A stretch of DNA of 64,000 nt from assembly GCF_002968285.2 (NCBI RefSeq), contig NZ_CP134400.1:744001-808000 (forward strand), read 5' to 3'. Positions 15,189-23,781 of the stretch are shown here, one piece after another; within the stretch, counting starts at the first letter, position 1; each line of letters begins with the position of its first letter. Source of the stretch: Mycobacterium sp. ITM-2016-00318 (GTDB lineage Bacteria; Actinomycetota; Actinomycetes; Mycobacteriales; Mycobacteriaceae). The notes beneath the pieces are model-generated. The model ran no database searches. It had not been told where the DNA came from and was given only the letters and a program-made list of their open reading frames with translations. The position numbers were made by a program, and so were the translations under genes.

Positions 15189-16430
15189 TTGGCAATCGCC
15201 GACATCGCCGCTTTCGCGCATTTGACCGACGCCGACATCGAGGCCCTCGGAGGTGAGCTCGACGCAATTCGCGCCGACGTCGAGGAATCCCTCGGGGAGC
15301 GAGACGCGACCTATATACGTCGCACCATAGGTTTCCAACGGACACTTGACGTGGTAGCACGCCTGATGATCGCGTGCAGCCGGTCGAGGCGCGGTTGGGT
15401 GCTGGGCACGGCGTCCCTCGCGTATGCGAAAAGTATCGAGAACATGGAGATCGGTCACAACGTCGGCCACGGCCAGTGGGACTGGATGAACGACCCGGAG
15501 ATCCACTCCAACACGTGGGAGTGGGACATGGTCGGCGTCTCGTCGCAGTGGCGGTATTCGCACAACTACCGCCATCATGTTTTCAGCAACGTCGTCGGCG
15601 TCGACGACGATCTCGGCTTCGGGATCATGCGGGTCACCCGCGACGAGGCGTGGAAACCCGAGCACCTGTTGCAGCCGCTCCGGAACCTATTGTTGGCCTC
15701 CGTTTTCGAGTGGGGCATCGGACTTCACGGCATTCATTCTGAGCGGGATCGCTTCGCGCCGGATGCTGCCATGGTGGGCAACGCCAGGCAGGCGTTCGTC
15801 GGCAAGATCGCGCGTCAAACCGTCAAGGACTACGTGTTGTTTCCTGCGTTGAGCCGCTCTCGTTGGCGAAGAACGTTGAGCGCGAACGTGACCGCAAACC
15901 TGCTGCGCAATCTGTGGGCGTACGTCGTGATCTTCTGCGGTCATTTCCCCGATGGCGCGGAAAAGTTCACCGAAGAGGTACTAGCACAGGAAACACGAGC
16001 CGAGTGGTACCTGCGACAGATGCTCGGCGCCGCCAACTTCAGGGCCGGTCCGTTGATGGCGTTCTCGAGCGGAAACCTGTGTTACCAGATCGAGCACCAC
16101 CTGTTTCCCGATCTGCCGAGCAATCGCTATTCGCAGATCGCCGTGCGGGTGCGTGCGCTGTGCCAAAAATACGACCTTCCGTATACAAACGGTTCGCTGG
16201 CACGCCAGTATCTGTTGACCCTGCGCACCATCAACAAGCTCGCACTGCCCGACGCGCTACTGACGGCCACGCCCGACGATGCGCCGGAAACCGCGTCAGA
16301 GCGAAAGTTCGCGGCAGGCGGCGTGTCGGCAGATGTACTGAATCGGCCGAGGGGTGGGCTTCAAACGGCGTTACGGGGCCGTGCACGCCGTCGAACTCTC
16401 CGCCGAGTGCATCGAAACGCCGGGGTGTAG
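15189..16430 (+). CDS. DesA3-type membrane acyl-CoA desaturase
   Basis: 413 residues from a TTG preceded by GGGGA. The N-terminus AIADIAAFAHLTDADIEALG and the three histidine boxes HNVGH, HNYRHH and QIEHH match DesA3 (Rv3229c), the stearoyl-CoA delta-9 desaturase that makes oleate. The stretch GHGQWDWMNDPEIHSNTWEW is diagnostic. In M. tuberculosis desA3 sits beside an oxidoreductase that supplies electrons and three genes from ppk2. Here ppk2 is nearby but the reductase gene is not in the window, so electrons must come from elsewhere. The membrane segments are shorter than in eukaryotic desaturases, as in DesA3. Confidence 0.9.
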   Translation: MAIADIAAFAHLTDADIEALGGELDAIRADVEESLGERDATYIRRTIGFQRTLDVVARLMIACSRSRRGWVLGTASLAYAKSIENMEIGHNVGHGQWDWMNDPEIHSNTWEWDMVGVSSQWRYSHNYRHHVFSNVVGVDDDLGFGIMRVTRDEAWKPEHLLQPLRNLLLASVFEWGIGLHGIHSERDRFAPDAAMVGNARQAFVGKIARQTVKDYVLFPALSRSRWRRTLSANVTANLLRNLWAYVVIFCGHFPDGAEKFTEEVLAQETRAEWYLRQMLGAANFRAGPLMAFSSGNLCYQIEHHLFPDLPSNRYSQIAVRVRALCQKYDLPYTNGSLARQYLLTLRTINKLALPDALLTATPDDAPETASERKFAAGGVSADVLNRPRGGLQTALRGRARRRTLRRVHRNAGV

Positions 16431-16507
16431 CGTCCACTGAAGAATCGATTGCCGTTCGCTTTCGAGCCGTCTGCGGATTCGATCCGTGCTCGTGAAGGGA
16501 ATGCTGA

Positions 16508-16573
16508 ATGGTTTCGATCCATGCCGCAGCCACTGACCGAGCGTCGTCTGCGCATCACCCGACGCCGACGTGA
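16508..16573 (+). CDS. possible 21-codon leader frame overlapping the second DUF5994 gene
   Basis: MVSIHAAATDRASSAHHPTP-T ends in a TGA that overlaps the GTG of the DUF5994 gene as GTGA. AAGGGA stands about 8 nt before its ATG, while the DUF5994 GTG has no ribosome site of its own. A longer frame with the same arrangement precedes the third copy at 31092. It is more likely a coupling leader than a functional protein. Confidence 0.4.
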   Translation: MVSIHAAATDRASSAHHPTPT

Positions 16574-17067
16574 ACGGGTTGACCGGGCCGCGGCGCATGG
16601 CGCGACCCGTGAGACTGTCGCTGGCGGCTCACCTCGGCGGCGACATCGACGGGGCGTGGTGGCCCCACACGTCGTCGGTGGCGCAGGAACTGCCCGAACT
16701 CGTCGGCAGTCTCCACGAACCGCTTGGAGAGATACTCGACATCCGCATCAACTGGTCGATGACCGAGGGCGCGCTGGACCTCGAGTCTATGGTGCAAACC
16801 GCTCGATTAGTGGCTGGTAGGCGCCGACGACCGCGGATCATGGTGGTCGACGGGCGTAGCGGTTGCGCGAAACTTCTTGTCGTGCCGCACATCACGTCAC
16901 AAACGCTCGGCGCGTTGGTGATGCGGTGCGCAGCGGCGATGCCGTTCTCGGATGCCGAACGTGACAACAGGCTGATCGAGATCGCCGAGTTGGTCATGCG
17001 GACCGCGCAGGTCGAAAGCGCGAACTGGGTGGCAGGCATGCGCAGTGTGAGCTCGGCCAAGCGATGA
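16570..17067 (+). CDS. DUF5994-like protein (second copy)
   Basis: 165 residues beginning NGLTGPRRMARPVRLSLAAH, then LGGDIDGAWWPHTSSVAQEL, matching the DGAWWP core of DUF5994. It is closest to the copy at 31223: both share QVESA.WVA.MRS at the end and a Cys in GRSGCAKLLVVPH. The C-terminal half is longer than in the 13026 copy. Function unknown; no membrane or signal segment. Confidence 0.8.
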   Translation: MNGLTGPRRMARPVRLSLAAHLGGDIDGAWWPHTSSVAQELPELVGSLHEPLGEILDIRINWSMTEGALDLESMVQTARLVAGRRRRPRIMVVDGRSGCAKLLVVPHITSQTLGALVMRCAAAMPFSDAERDNRLIEIAELVMRTAQVESANWVAGMRSVSSAKR

Positions 17068-17068
17068 T

Positions 17069-17101
17069 CTGAGCGGCGGATACCTGATACCGCTTGCTCA
17101 G
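17069..17101. terminator. likely bidirectional terminator between convergent genes
   Basis: CTGAGCGGCGG and CCGCTTGCTCAG pair with a small bulge around a 10-nt loop. It fills the 38 bp between the convergent ends of the second DUF5994 gene and ppk2. Confidence 0.45.
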
Positions 17102-17105
17102 GACG

Positions 17106-18002
17106 CTAATCCTCCAGCGCGCGGCCCACGATCAGTGGATCCGGTTCGCCGACCAGTTCCTCGTCTTTGTCGTCGTAGTCGAACTTGGCGAGAAGAAATC
17201 GCATGGCGTTGATGCGGGCGCGTTTCTTGTCGTTGCTCTTGACGACGATCCACGGTGCGATGTCCGTGTCGGTCACTCGGAACATGTCTTCTTTGGCGGC
17301 GGTGTACTCCTGCCACTTGTCGATCGACGCCATGTCCATCGGCGAGAACTTCCACTGCCGCACCGGGTCGACCAGCCGGATCGCGAAGCGGGTGCGCTGT
17401 TCGGCCGGTGACACCGAGAACCAGAACTTCGTGAGGTGGATCCCCTCGCTGACGAGCATGTCCTCGAACATCGGGGCCTGGCGCAGGAACTCCAGGTACT
17501 GCTCGGACGTGCAGAACCCCATCACCCGCTCGACGCCGGCGCGGTTGTACCAGGACCGGTCGAACAAAACCATCTCGCCTGCGCTGGGCAGGTGCGACAC
17601 GTAGCGCTGGAAGTACCACTGCGACTTCTCCGAATCGGTGGGTTTCTCCAGTGCTACGACGCGCGCGTTGCGGGGGTCGAGGTGCTCGGTGAACCGCTTG
17701 ATGGTGCCACCCTTACCCGCTGCGTCGCGGCCTTCGAACACGATGACGTGCCGGGTGCCCGTTCGCTTGCTCCAGTTCTGCAGCTTCAACAGTTCGATCT
17801 GCAATCGCCGCTTCAGCCACTCGTACTCTTTGCGCGACATCCGCTCGTCGTAGGGGTAGCGCTCGCGCCACGTCTCGATGGGCCTGCCGTCGCGGGCCAG
17901 CAGAACGGGATCGTCGTCGTCCTCGTCGTCGACGGTGTAGCCGTGCTTATCCGTCGAAAGGTCGTCGAGATCGATGTCGATCTTGTCGTCGGCGGTCGTC
18001 AT
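17106..18002 (-). CDS. ppk2: polyphosphate kinase 2
   Basis: 298 residues. The Walker A GRDAAGKGGTIKRF, the lid and base residues EKPTDSEKSQWYFQRYVSHL and the Walker B FDRSWYNRAGVERVMGF define PPK2. The enzyme transfers phosphate between polyphosphate and nucleoside diphosphates, usually favouring GTP/ATP synthesis. The N-terminal 40 residues are acidic (DLDDLSTDKHG, DDEDDDD). It corresponds to Rv3232c by motif and by the nearby desA3-type gene. Confidence 0.93.
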   Translation of the reverse strand: MTTADDKIDIDLDDLSTDKHGYTVDDEDDDDPVLLARDGRPIETWRERYPYDERMSRKEYEWLKRRLQIELLKLQNWSKRTGTRHVIVFEGRDAAGKGGTIKRFTEHLDPRNARVVALEKPTDSEKSQWYFQRYVSHLPSAGEMVLFDRSWYNRAGVERVMGFCTSEQYLEFLRQAPMFEDMLVSEGIHLTKFWFSVSPAEQRTRFAIRLVDPVRQWKFSPMDMASIDKWQEYTAAKEDMFRVTDTDIAPWIVVKSNDKKRARINAMRFLLAKFDYDDKDEELVGEPDPLIVGRALED

Positions 18003-18137
18003 GACGGGCTCCTCGATAGCGGATCCAAGAGCCCTACCCGCCGAACGTGACCCCGCAAACGTCGAAACGCCGGGCGTTGTGCCGTCGCATGGCGGTAGGT
18101 CGAGGCCTCATGACGGGGGGTTGACTACGTTGGTGTC

Positions 18138-18752
18138 ATGACCGCGCCACTGAGTTTCGGGTGGCTGGCGATCCTTTTCGTCACGACGCGCATTCAGCGG
18201 TCGGCCGGGCGCCGCAAGGCCAAGCAGATCCAGCGGGCCCATTCCACGAACCTGCGCGGCCTGGACAACGAGCCCTCGCGTGTGCTGGCCGCAAGCCTGT
18301 TCTGGCTCGACGATCACAGGTGGTGGCCGTACGTCCCTGTGTTCGTCGGCGTTGTCGCCCCCGCAGAACGACGGTTGGGTTGGTGGCGTTGGCTTCTCGT
18401 CGGTCTCTGCGCCCATGTCGTCGGCACCTATGCCGGACAGAGCTTCCTTCGGCTGTTGATCCGCCGAGGTCGAGTGCCGCAGCGGCTCGTGAACGCGCGC
18501 GACGTAGGAGTGAGCTACTTCCTGCTCGGGGTGACGGGCGCACTGACGGGCTATGTGCCACCGCCGTGGCGTGCTCGCAGCCAGCTCACAGCCGTTGCCG
18601 CGCTGACCGCCAACGCCGCGGTCCGGCCCACCTTCACCGAGGTCGGCCATCTGACCGCGTTGTTGTTCGGGTTGGCCGCCATCCCCCTGGCGCCCGACCG
18701 CGACCGAATGCCGTACCCGCGGGCGGTGTCCGACCGCAGAATGAACGCATGA
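18138..18752 (+). CDS. rhomboid-like membrane protein
   Basis: 204 residues with about five membrane segments. AHSTNLRGLDNEPSRVLAAS, FWLDDHRWWPY, AERRLGWWRW, DVGVSYFLLGVTGALTGY and VGHLTALLFGLA match the actinobacterial rhomboid-like family. The Ser of GVSY and the His of GHLTALLFG are where a rhomboid dyad would be, but the canonical GxSG is not intact, so protease activity is uncertain. The ATG lies 6 nt after TACGTT, consistent with a leaderless transcript. Confidence 0.75.
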   Translation: MTAPLSFGWLAILFVTTRIQRSAGRRKAKQIQRAHSTNLRGLDNEPSRVLAASLFWLDDHRWWPYVPVFVGVVAPAERRLGWWRWLLVGLCAHVVGTYAGQSFLRLLIRRGRVPQRLVNARDVGVSYFLLGVTGALTGYVPPPWRARSQLTAVAALTANAAVRPTFTEVGHLTALLFGLAAIPLAPDRDRMPYPRAVSDRRMNA

Positions 18753-18765
18753 ATGAACGGCGCGC

Positions 18766-19932
18766 CTACGGCCGCAGCGCCACGCGGATGCAGCCGTCGG
18801 TCTTGTTCTTGAACATGTCGTAGGCGCGCACGCCCTCCTCCAACGGCAGGTCGTGGGTGATGAGGATCGATGGGTCGAGGTCGCCCTGCTGCACGTAGTC
18901 GAAGAACTGGGGGATGTAGCGCTGCCCGTGCTGCTGCGCCGAGCGCAGGGTCAGCCCCTTGTTCATGATGGCGCCCATCGGGAACTTGTCGGTCACACCG
19001 AAGACGCCGAGCACCGAGACGACGCCGCCTTTGCGGCAGGCGAGAATCGCCTCGCGCAGGCTGGCGGCCCGATCGGTTTCCAGGCGCAGCACCTGCTTGG
19101 CGCGGTCGTAGGCATGCTGCACGCCCGTGCTGTGGGCCTCCATGCCGACGGCTTCGATGACAGAGTCGGGTCCGCGGCCGCCGGTCTTCTCCCGCAGCAC
19201 TTCGGCCACACTGTCGACGGAGCTGTAGTCGATGGTCTCTGCGCCGAGTTGTTCGGCAAGAGCGAGTCGTTCGGGAATGCGGTCGATGGAGATCACGCGT
19301 CCCGCGCCGTTGAGCAACGCGCTACGGGCGGCCATCAGGCCGACTCCACCCGCGCCCCACACCGCGACGGTGTCGCCGCCCGCGATGTTGCAGAAGTCGG
19401 CGCCCATGTAGCCGGTCGGCACCGCATCGGACATGAAGAGCGCCTGCTCGTCGGTGACGAAGTCCGGAATCGGAAAACAGTTCACGGCGCCGAACGGCAC
19501 GCGGATGTACTTGGCATGCGAGCCGGCGTAGCCGCCGAACTCGTGGGTGTAGCCGTAGATGCCCGCCGTCGGCGAGCCAAGCAGAGGTGCCTGCAGTTCG
19601 GCGTTCGGATTGGTGGTGTCGCACAGCGAGTACAGGTCGCGGTCGCAGTACCAGCAGCGGTTGCACGCAATGAAGGACGGCACGACGACGCGGGTGCCGA
19701 CCTTCAGTTCGGTGACCTCGCGGCCGACCTCGATGACCTCACCCATGAATTCGTGGCCGAAGATGTCGCCTTCGCGCATGCCGGGGATGTAGCCGTTGAT
19801 GAAGTGCAGATCCGACCCGCATGTGGTGGTCAGCTTCACCTCGACGATGACGTCGTGAGGGTTGAGAATGCTTGGGTCGTCGACGGTTTCGACGGCGAGA
19901 TCGTTGACGCCGTTCCATACCAGTGCTCGCAT
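18766..19932 (-). CDS. zinc-dependent alcohol dehydrogenase (MDR family)
   Basis: 388 residues starting MRALVWNGVNDLAVETVDDP. Catalytic zinc residues appear in TTCGSDLHF and GHEFMGEV; the structural zinc loop is present as CNRCWYCDRDLYSLC. The nucleotide site is WGAGGVGLMAARSALL followed by SIDRIPERL. The central insertion and the C-terminus FDYVQQGDLDPSILITHDLP resemble glutathione-independent formaldehyde dehydrogenase-like enzymes. A much longer in-frame reading that runs through the SRPBCC gene is rejected. It follows the SRPBCC gene by 14 bp and is probably cotranscribed. Confidence 0.9.
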   Translation of the reverse strand: MRALVWNGVNDLAVETVDDPSILNPHDVIVEVKLTTTCGSDLHFINGYIPGMREGDIFGHEFMGEVIEVGREVTELKVGTRVVVPSFIACNRCWYCDRDLYSLCDTTNPNAELQAPLLGSPTAGIYGYTHEFGGYAGSHAKYIRVPFGAVNCFPIPDFVTDEQALFMSDAVPTGYMGADFCNIAGGDTVAVWGAGGVGLMAARSALLNGAGRVISIDRIPERLALAEQLGAETIDYSSVDSVAEVLREKTGGRGPDSVIEAVGMEAHSTGVQHAYDRAKQVLRLETDRAASLREAILACRKGGVVSVLGVFGVTDKFPMGAIMNKGLTLRSAQQHGQRYIPQFFDYVQQGDLDPSILITHDLPLEEGVRAYDMFKNKTDGCIRVALRP

Positions 19933-19946
19933 GTGGTGTCCTTCGC

Positions 19947-20465
19947 TCAGCGGTCCGAGGCGCGGGCGCTCGGGTTTTCTTTGATGGTCGGCACTTCTCC
20001 GGTCATCAGAAGCGCACGGGCCCGGTAGAGCGCCTTGAAGGTCGCGACGCCGGTCAGCGCACCAGGGCCCGGACTGGTGACTCTGGCGATCACCTCGGTG
20101 CCGCGGTCCTGCGGTGCGTCGCGGAGAGTGAGGTTGACCCCGGTCTTCTTCTCGGGGTCGACGTCGACGAACCGAAGGTGCGAATCGTCGTCGACTGCGA
20201 CAACGCAGTCCCACGACGGCCCGCTGCCGTCGGCCGCGAACGTCCACCGGAGCCGGTCGGGACCCTCGCTGCTGACCGTTGCGATGTCGCCGAACACCTG
20301 AGACAGGAAGCCGGGGTCCTGCAAGTGGTGCAGGACCTCGTTTCGCGGGCGCGCGATGGTGATCGCCTGCACACGCGAGTCGCTGGTGGCTGACTCGACG
20401 ACCTTTTCGGTGACCTTCCCGACGATCTGCTTGACCTGCGCCTTGGCGGTGTCGACGACGTTCAT
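19947..20465 (-). CDS. SRPBCC-fold protein
   Basis: 172 residues from MNVVDTAKAQVKQIVGK after GAGGAGAAGG. The START/cyclase-like fold is seen in ITIARPRNEVLHHLQDPGFL, GPDRLRWTFAADGSGPSWDC, and LTLRDAPQDRGTEVIARVTS. Proteins of this kind with a YcnD/CoxG-like scoop often bind small lipids, and they commonly pair with alcohol dehydrogenase genes in mycobacteria. Substrate unknown. Confidence 0.75.
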   Translation of the reverse strand: MNVVDTAKAQVKQIVGKVTEKVVESATSDSRVQAITIARPRNEVLHHLQDPGFLSQVFGDIATVSSEGPDRLRWTFAADGSGPSWDCVVAVDDDSHLRFVDVDPEKKTGVNLTLRDAPQDRGTEVIARVTSPGPGALTGVATFKALYRARALLMTGEVPTIKENPSARASDR

Positions 20466-20631
20466 TCCTTCTCCTCGCATGTCGTTCGGTCGCGGTTACC
20501 CGCCGCCGGTTGGCCGAAACGTCATGCTGGCCGTTCGCGAGAATCCGATTTTGTGACCGAAATCCGGCGAAATCGTCATAAACCGCAGTCTCGGCGCAGC
20601 CCGTTCGGCCGCCGAGTAGACAACTTCTCGA

Positions 20632-20637
20632 TAGTGT
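20632..20637 (+). promoter_or_regulatory. candidate -10 element for a leaderless seven-gene operon
   Basis: TAGTGT lies 7 nt before the GTG at 20645, the spacing of mycobacterial leaderless promoters, and no ribosome site precedes that GTG. I found no AAC-NN-GTT KstR-type palindrome in the 180-bp intergenic stretch. Confidence 0.4.
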
Positions 20638-20644
20638 CGCCTGC

Positions 20645-21772
20645 GTGGACTTCGAGCTCGACGACGCCCAGCGCGCATGGGTGGCCGAAGTGCGGCAGTT
20701 CCTCGAGGACAACGTCACGGAGGCGCTGCGGGCCGAGATGGCCGCGCACGGTCTCGAGTACCAGGGCGGCGAGCTGACCGCGTTCCGCCGCAAGATCGGC
20801 GAGAAGGGCTGGTTCGGGCTGAACTGGCCCACGGAGTACGGCGGCCTCGGTTTGACGCCAACCCATCAGCACCTGCTCATGACCGAGTTCGAGTACGCCG
20901 GTGTGCCCGGCCCCGACCTCACCGTGACCTCGATCGCGCCGATGATCATGCGGCACGGCACCGAGCAGAACAAGAAGGAGTTCCTGCCCGGCATCGCACG
21001 CGGCGAGATCGTCTTCGCGTTGGGCTACTCAGAGCCCAACGCGGGCACCGACCTCGCCAGCCTGCGCACGCGCGCCGTTCGCGACGGCGACGAGTGGGTG
21101 ATCAACGGGTCGAAGATCTGGAACAGCGGCGCGCAGCGCTCCACCCACGAATGGCTCTGCGTGCGGACCGATCCCGATGCGCCACGGCACCGCGGGATCT
21201 CGGTGATCGCGGTCCCCGTCGACACTCCCGGGGTGGACGTGCATCCGCTGTATGCCTGGTCGGGATACCGGACCAACGAGACCTTCTTCAACGACGTGCG
21301 GGTGCCGCTGACCAACCTGATCGGTGAACTCAACGCCGGTTGGACCTACATCACCGGCGCACTAGACCTGGAGCGCGGTGCGCTGACCAACGCCGGTGAC
21401 CTGCGGCGGGCACTGGACGACCTGATCGCGATGGCGGACGATCCTGACCCGGTGTTCCGGCGCCGCCTCGCGCAGGCCGAGGCCGACGTCGAGGTCGCCC
21501 GGCTCATGGGCCTGGAGGCGGCGTCGATGCTCGACAGCGGACGCATCCCCAGCATCGAGGTCAGTGTCGAGAAGATTTTCACCAGCGAGTTGCGCCAGCG
21601 CATCGCCGACCTGGCCATCGACCTGCTCGGGCCAGAGGGGTTGCGGGTCGGGAACTTTTTCGAGCGGCTGTACCGGGTGTCGCCGTTGATGCGCTTCGGC
21701 GGCGGCACGAACGAGGTCCTGCGCGACGTCATCGCGCAGCGCGGCCACAAGATGCCCTCGTACGGTCGGTGA
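20645..21772 (+). CDS. acyl-CoA dehydrogenase, first subunit
   Basis: 375 residues. MDFELDDAQRAWVAEVRQFL, GWFGLNWPTEYGGLGLT, ALGYSEPNAGTDLASLRTRA and the FAD/arginine region MRFGGGTNEVLRDVIAQRG are those of a full acyl-CoA dehydrogenase. It is followed after 4 bp by a shorter second dehydrogenase. Such adjacent pairs (FadE28/FadE29, FadE26/FadE27) form alpha2beta2 enzymes that oxidise steroid side-chain CoA esters, and I infer the same here. It heads a seven-gene operon. Confidence 0.92.
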   Translation: MDFELDDAQRAWVAEVRQFLEDNVTEALRAEMAAHGLEYQGGELTAFRRKIGEKGWFGLNWPTEYGGLGLTPTHQHLLMTEFEYAGVPGPDLTVTSIAPMIMRHGTEQNKKEFLPGIARGEIVFALGYSEPNAGTDLASLRTRAVRDGDEWVINGSKIWNSGAQRSTHEWLCVRTDPDAPRHRGISVIAVPVDTPGVDVHPLYAWSGYRTNETFFNDVRVPLTNLIGELNAGWTYITGALDLERGALTNAGDLRRALDDLIAMADDPDPVFRRRLAQAEADVEVARLMGLEAASMLDSGRIPSIEVSVEKIFTSELRQRIADLAIDLLGPEGLRVGNFFERLYRVSPLMRFGGGTNEVLRDVIAQRGHKMPSYGR

Positions 21773-21776
21773 CGCG

Positions 21777-22760
21777 ATGCGGGTGACTCTGGATCAGGAC
21801 GAACGCGATCTGGCGGCGATGTGCCGCAGCGTGCTGGCCGCCGAACTCGCGCCCGACGCGCAGTGGAAGGCGCTGTCCGACGCGGGTGTGCTCGGTCTGC
21901 CGGTCGACGGCAGCCTCACCGACGTCGGGATCTTCTGCATGGAAGCGGGACGGGCGTTGTGCCCCAGAGTGGTTACGAGCACGCTGCATGCATCGGTGGC
22001 CATCGGTTGGCTCGGGGTGGGTGCGGAGTGGCTGCCCCGGTTGACGTCGGGTGAAGCACGCGGCACGTGCGCGCTGTTCGATCCGCGGGACGCGTCCGCC
22101 GACCGGCCGGTCAGCGGTGTCGCGGAGTTCGTCACCGACGCGGATCAGGCCGACGTGATCATCGCGTCCACCGACGCGGGCGTCGTGGCCGTCGACACCA
22201 CGGCACCCGGCGTCACGATCGAACCCGTCGCGACGATGGGCGGCTTTCCCGCCTTCACGGTCCGCCTCGACGAGGTGGCGCTCGGCAAGCCGACGCCCGT
22301 CGATCCCCTGCAGCTGCGCCGCGTCGCGAATACCGTTGTGGCGCTGGACTGCATGGATCTGGTCGGCATCGGCGCGGCGGTGCTCGACCGCACGGTGGAG
22401 TACACGAAGATGCGCGAGCAGTTCGGCAGGCCGATCGCGTCGTTCCAGGCCGCACAGCACATCGTGGCCGACATGCACATCGCGCTGTCGGCTGCCCGGC
22501 TCGCCGCGCACTCCGCGGTGTTCCAGCTCGGGCAGGGCCGCACCGCGACCCGTGAGACGGCGATCGCGCGCATGCGGGCGGCGGAGGTCAAGAAGATCAC
22601 GCTCGACGCACACCAGCTGCACGGCGGCATGGGCTACGTCGTCGACACCGGACTGCACAAGTACTCCGAGCGCGCCCGCATCCTGTCCACGATCGGCGGC
22701 GGAGCGGACGTCGCCGCGAAATGGCTTGCAGGTGAGATGAACTGGGGAGGACGACGATGA
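21777..22760 (+). CDS. acyl-CoA dehydrogenase, second (short) subunit
   Basis: 327 residues. The N-terminal domain is abbreviated (SDAGVLGLPVDGSLTDVGIF) and the C-terminal four-helix bundle carries YTKMREQFGRPIASFQAAQH, DAHQLHGGMGYVVDTGLHKY and GGGADVAAK. Such short partners usually lack one of the FAD-binding or catalytic elements and need the larger subunit. Its stop overlaps the next start by 4 nt. Confidence 0.9.
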   Translation: MRVTLDQDERDLAAMCRSVLAAELAPDAQWKALSDAGVLGLPVDGSLTDVGIFCMEAGRALCPRVVTSTLHASVAIGWLGVGAEWLPRLTSGEARGTCALFDPRDASADRPVSGVAEFVTDADQADVIIASTDAGVVAVDTTAPGVTIEPVATMGGFPAFTVRLDEVALGKPTPVDPLQLRRVANTVVALDCMDLVGIGAAVLDRTVEYTKMREQFGRPIASFQAAQHIVADMHIALSAARLAAHSAVFQLGQGRTATRETAIARMRAAEVKKITLDAHQLHGGMGYVVDTGLHKYSERARILSTIGGGADVAAKWLAGEMNWGGRR

Positions 22761-23260
22761 CGGCCGACAGCCTCATCGATCCGGAGTCGGCGGAGAAGAT
22801 CGGCCAGGTCGTCGCCGTCGCCACCGGCGAGGTGTACCGGCGCGACTGGCAGCGGTGGGCGGCCGCGATCGGAGACCACAACCCGCTGTGGTTCGACGCC
22901 GACTACGCGCGCAGGCACGGCTACCGCGACATCACCTGCCCGCCGCTGTATCTGCAGTACTCGATACTCGGTGTGGCGGCGCTCGGCGAGCTGCGGCCCG
23001 ACGGGTCATCGGGCGCGGTCACCGGCAGCATGGCCTTCCCGCGCGCGCCGCGGCGAATGGCAGGCGGCGAGAGCACGACGTTCCACCTGCCGGCCTATCA
23101 CGGCGACGAGGTCGAGATGACGCGCACCGTCGACTCGATCGTCGAGAAGCATGGCAGGTCAGGCGCTTTCGTGTTGGTGACCTGGCGTGCGGAATACCGC
23201 AACCAGCACCGCGAGCTGCTCGCCGAAGCCACCACCTCGATGATCGCGCGGCCCGCATGA
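22757..23260 (+). CDS. MaoC-like hydratase subunit (FAS1-like dehydratase domain)
   Basis: 167 residues: VYRRDWQRWAAAIGDHNPLW, FDADYARRHGYRDITCPPLY, GGESTTFHLPAYHGDEV, then a hot-dog strand pattern GAFVLVTWRAEYRNQ. The motif DHNPLWFD and the following PP match the N-terminal hot-dog of ChsH2-type enoyl-CoA hydratases. It overlaps both neighbours by 4 nt and probably makes a heteromeric hydratase with the next gene product. Confidence 0.85.
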   Translation: MTADSLIDPESAEKIGQVVAVATGEVYRRDWQRWAAAIGDHNPLWFDADYARRHGYRDITCPPLYLQYSILGVAALGELRPDGSSGAVTGSMAFPRAPRRMAGGESTTFHLPAYHGDEVEMTRTVDSIVEKHGRSGAFVLVTWRAEYRNQHRELLAEATTSMIARPA

Positions 23261-23781
23261 CCTCACCACCCCCCGCGAGCAGACGCAAAAGTACCCGAAA
23301 AGCAGCCGAAAACGGGCCTTTTGCGTCTGCTCGCGAGGGAACGCAACTTCGCGAGGCAACGCAAGTGCACTTCGACGACGTGGCGGTCGGCGAGGCCATC
23401 CCGGCGCTGACGGTCACCGTCGACGAGACACAGATGTTCTTCTTCAGTGCCGCCACCTACAACGGCCATCGCATCCACTACGACAAGGAGTGGGCGCGCG
23501 ATCGCGAAGGCTACGACACCGTGCTCGTGCAGGGACCGCTGCAGGCAGCGTTGCTGTCGCGCGCGCTGACCGACTGGATCGGCGGTGGCGGCCGCCTTGT
23601 CGCGTTCTCCGTGCAGAACCGCGCGATCGCACTGCCCGGCCAGGAGTTGACGTTCGGCGGCACCGTGACCGGCAAACGCGATGACGGACTGGTCGATCTC
23701 GACATCGGTTGCAAGCGTGGCGACGACGTACTGATGCCGGGCACCGCGACGGTCGCCCTGCCGCAGCGGAGCGCCCAGTGA
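23257..23781 (+). CDS. MaoC-like hydratase subunit with a repeat-derived N-terminal extension
   Basis: 174 residues. From about residue 36 it is a hot-dog hydratase: VHFDDVAVGEAIPALTVTVD, FFFSAATYNGHRIHYDKEWA, LVQGPLQAALLSRALTDW. The catalytic Asp/His pair in the usual MaoC D...N...H pattern is reduced to the YNGHRIHYD type, as in side-chain hydratases. The first 35 residues (Ser/Arg/Lys-rich) are encoded by an 18-bp inverted repeat and flanking bases, not by family sequence. The ATG overlaps the previous stop. An internal start near 23365 (GTG in CAAGTGCAC) would give the ancestral length. Confidence 0.85.
   Translation: MTSPPPASRRKSTRKAAENGPFASAREGTQLREATQVHFDDVAVGEAIPALTVTVDETQMFFFSAATYNGHRIHYDKEWARDREGYDTVLVQGPLQAALLSRALTDWIGGGGRLVAFSVQNRAIALPGQELTFGGTVTGKRDDGLVDLDIGCKRGDDVLMPGTATVALPQRSAQ
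23274..23335. repeat. 18-bp perfect inverted repeat, 26-nt loop, REP-like
   Basis: CGCGAGCAGACGCAAAAG at 23274-23291 is the exact reverse complement of 23318-23335. The loop contains a further CCCG/CGGG pair (23294-23297 with 23313-23316). The element begins 17 bp inside the second MaoC gene and is translated. I recall similar CGAGCAGACGC palindromes scattered in other mycobacterial genomes, but could not check. Confidence 0.85.

Noticed and set aside
20466..20644. KstR or KstR2 binding site for the sterol cluster
   Set aside because: No AAC-NN-GTT or CAAG-NN-CTTG palindrome is present in this interval or in 28289-28354.
18766..20832. A 688-codon reading that fuses the alcohol dehydrogenase with a long N-terminal part
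   Set aside because: The N-terminal 300 codons run out of frame through the SRPBCC gene, which has its own ribosome site and family motifs; composition is Arg-rich.
22855..23781. Start of the second MaoC gene far upstream at 22855
   Set aside because: The added residues are the frame-shifted shadow of the first MaoC gene; ATG 23257 overlaps its stop as elsewhere in the operon.
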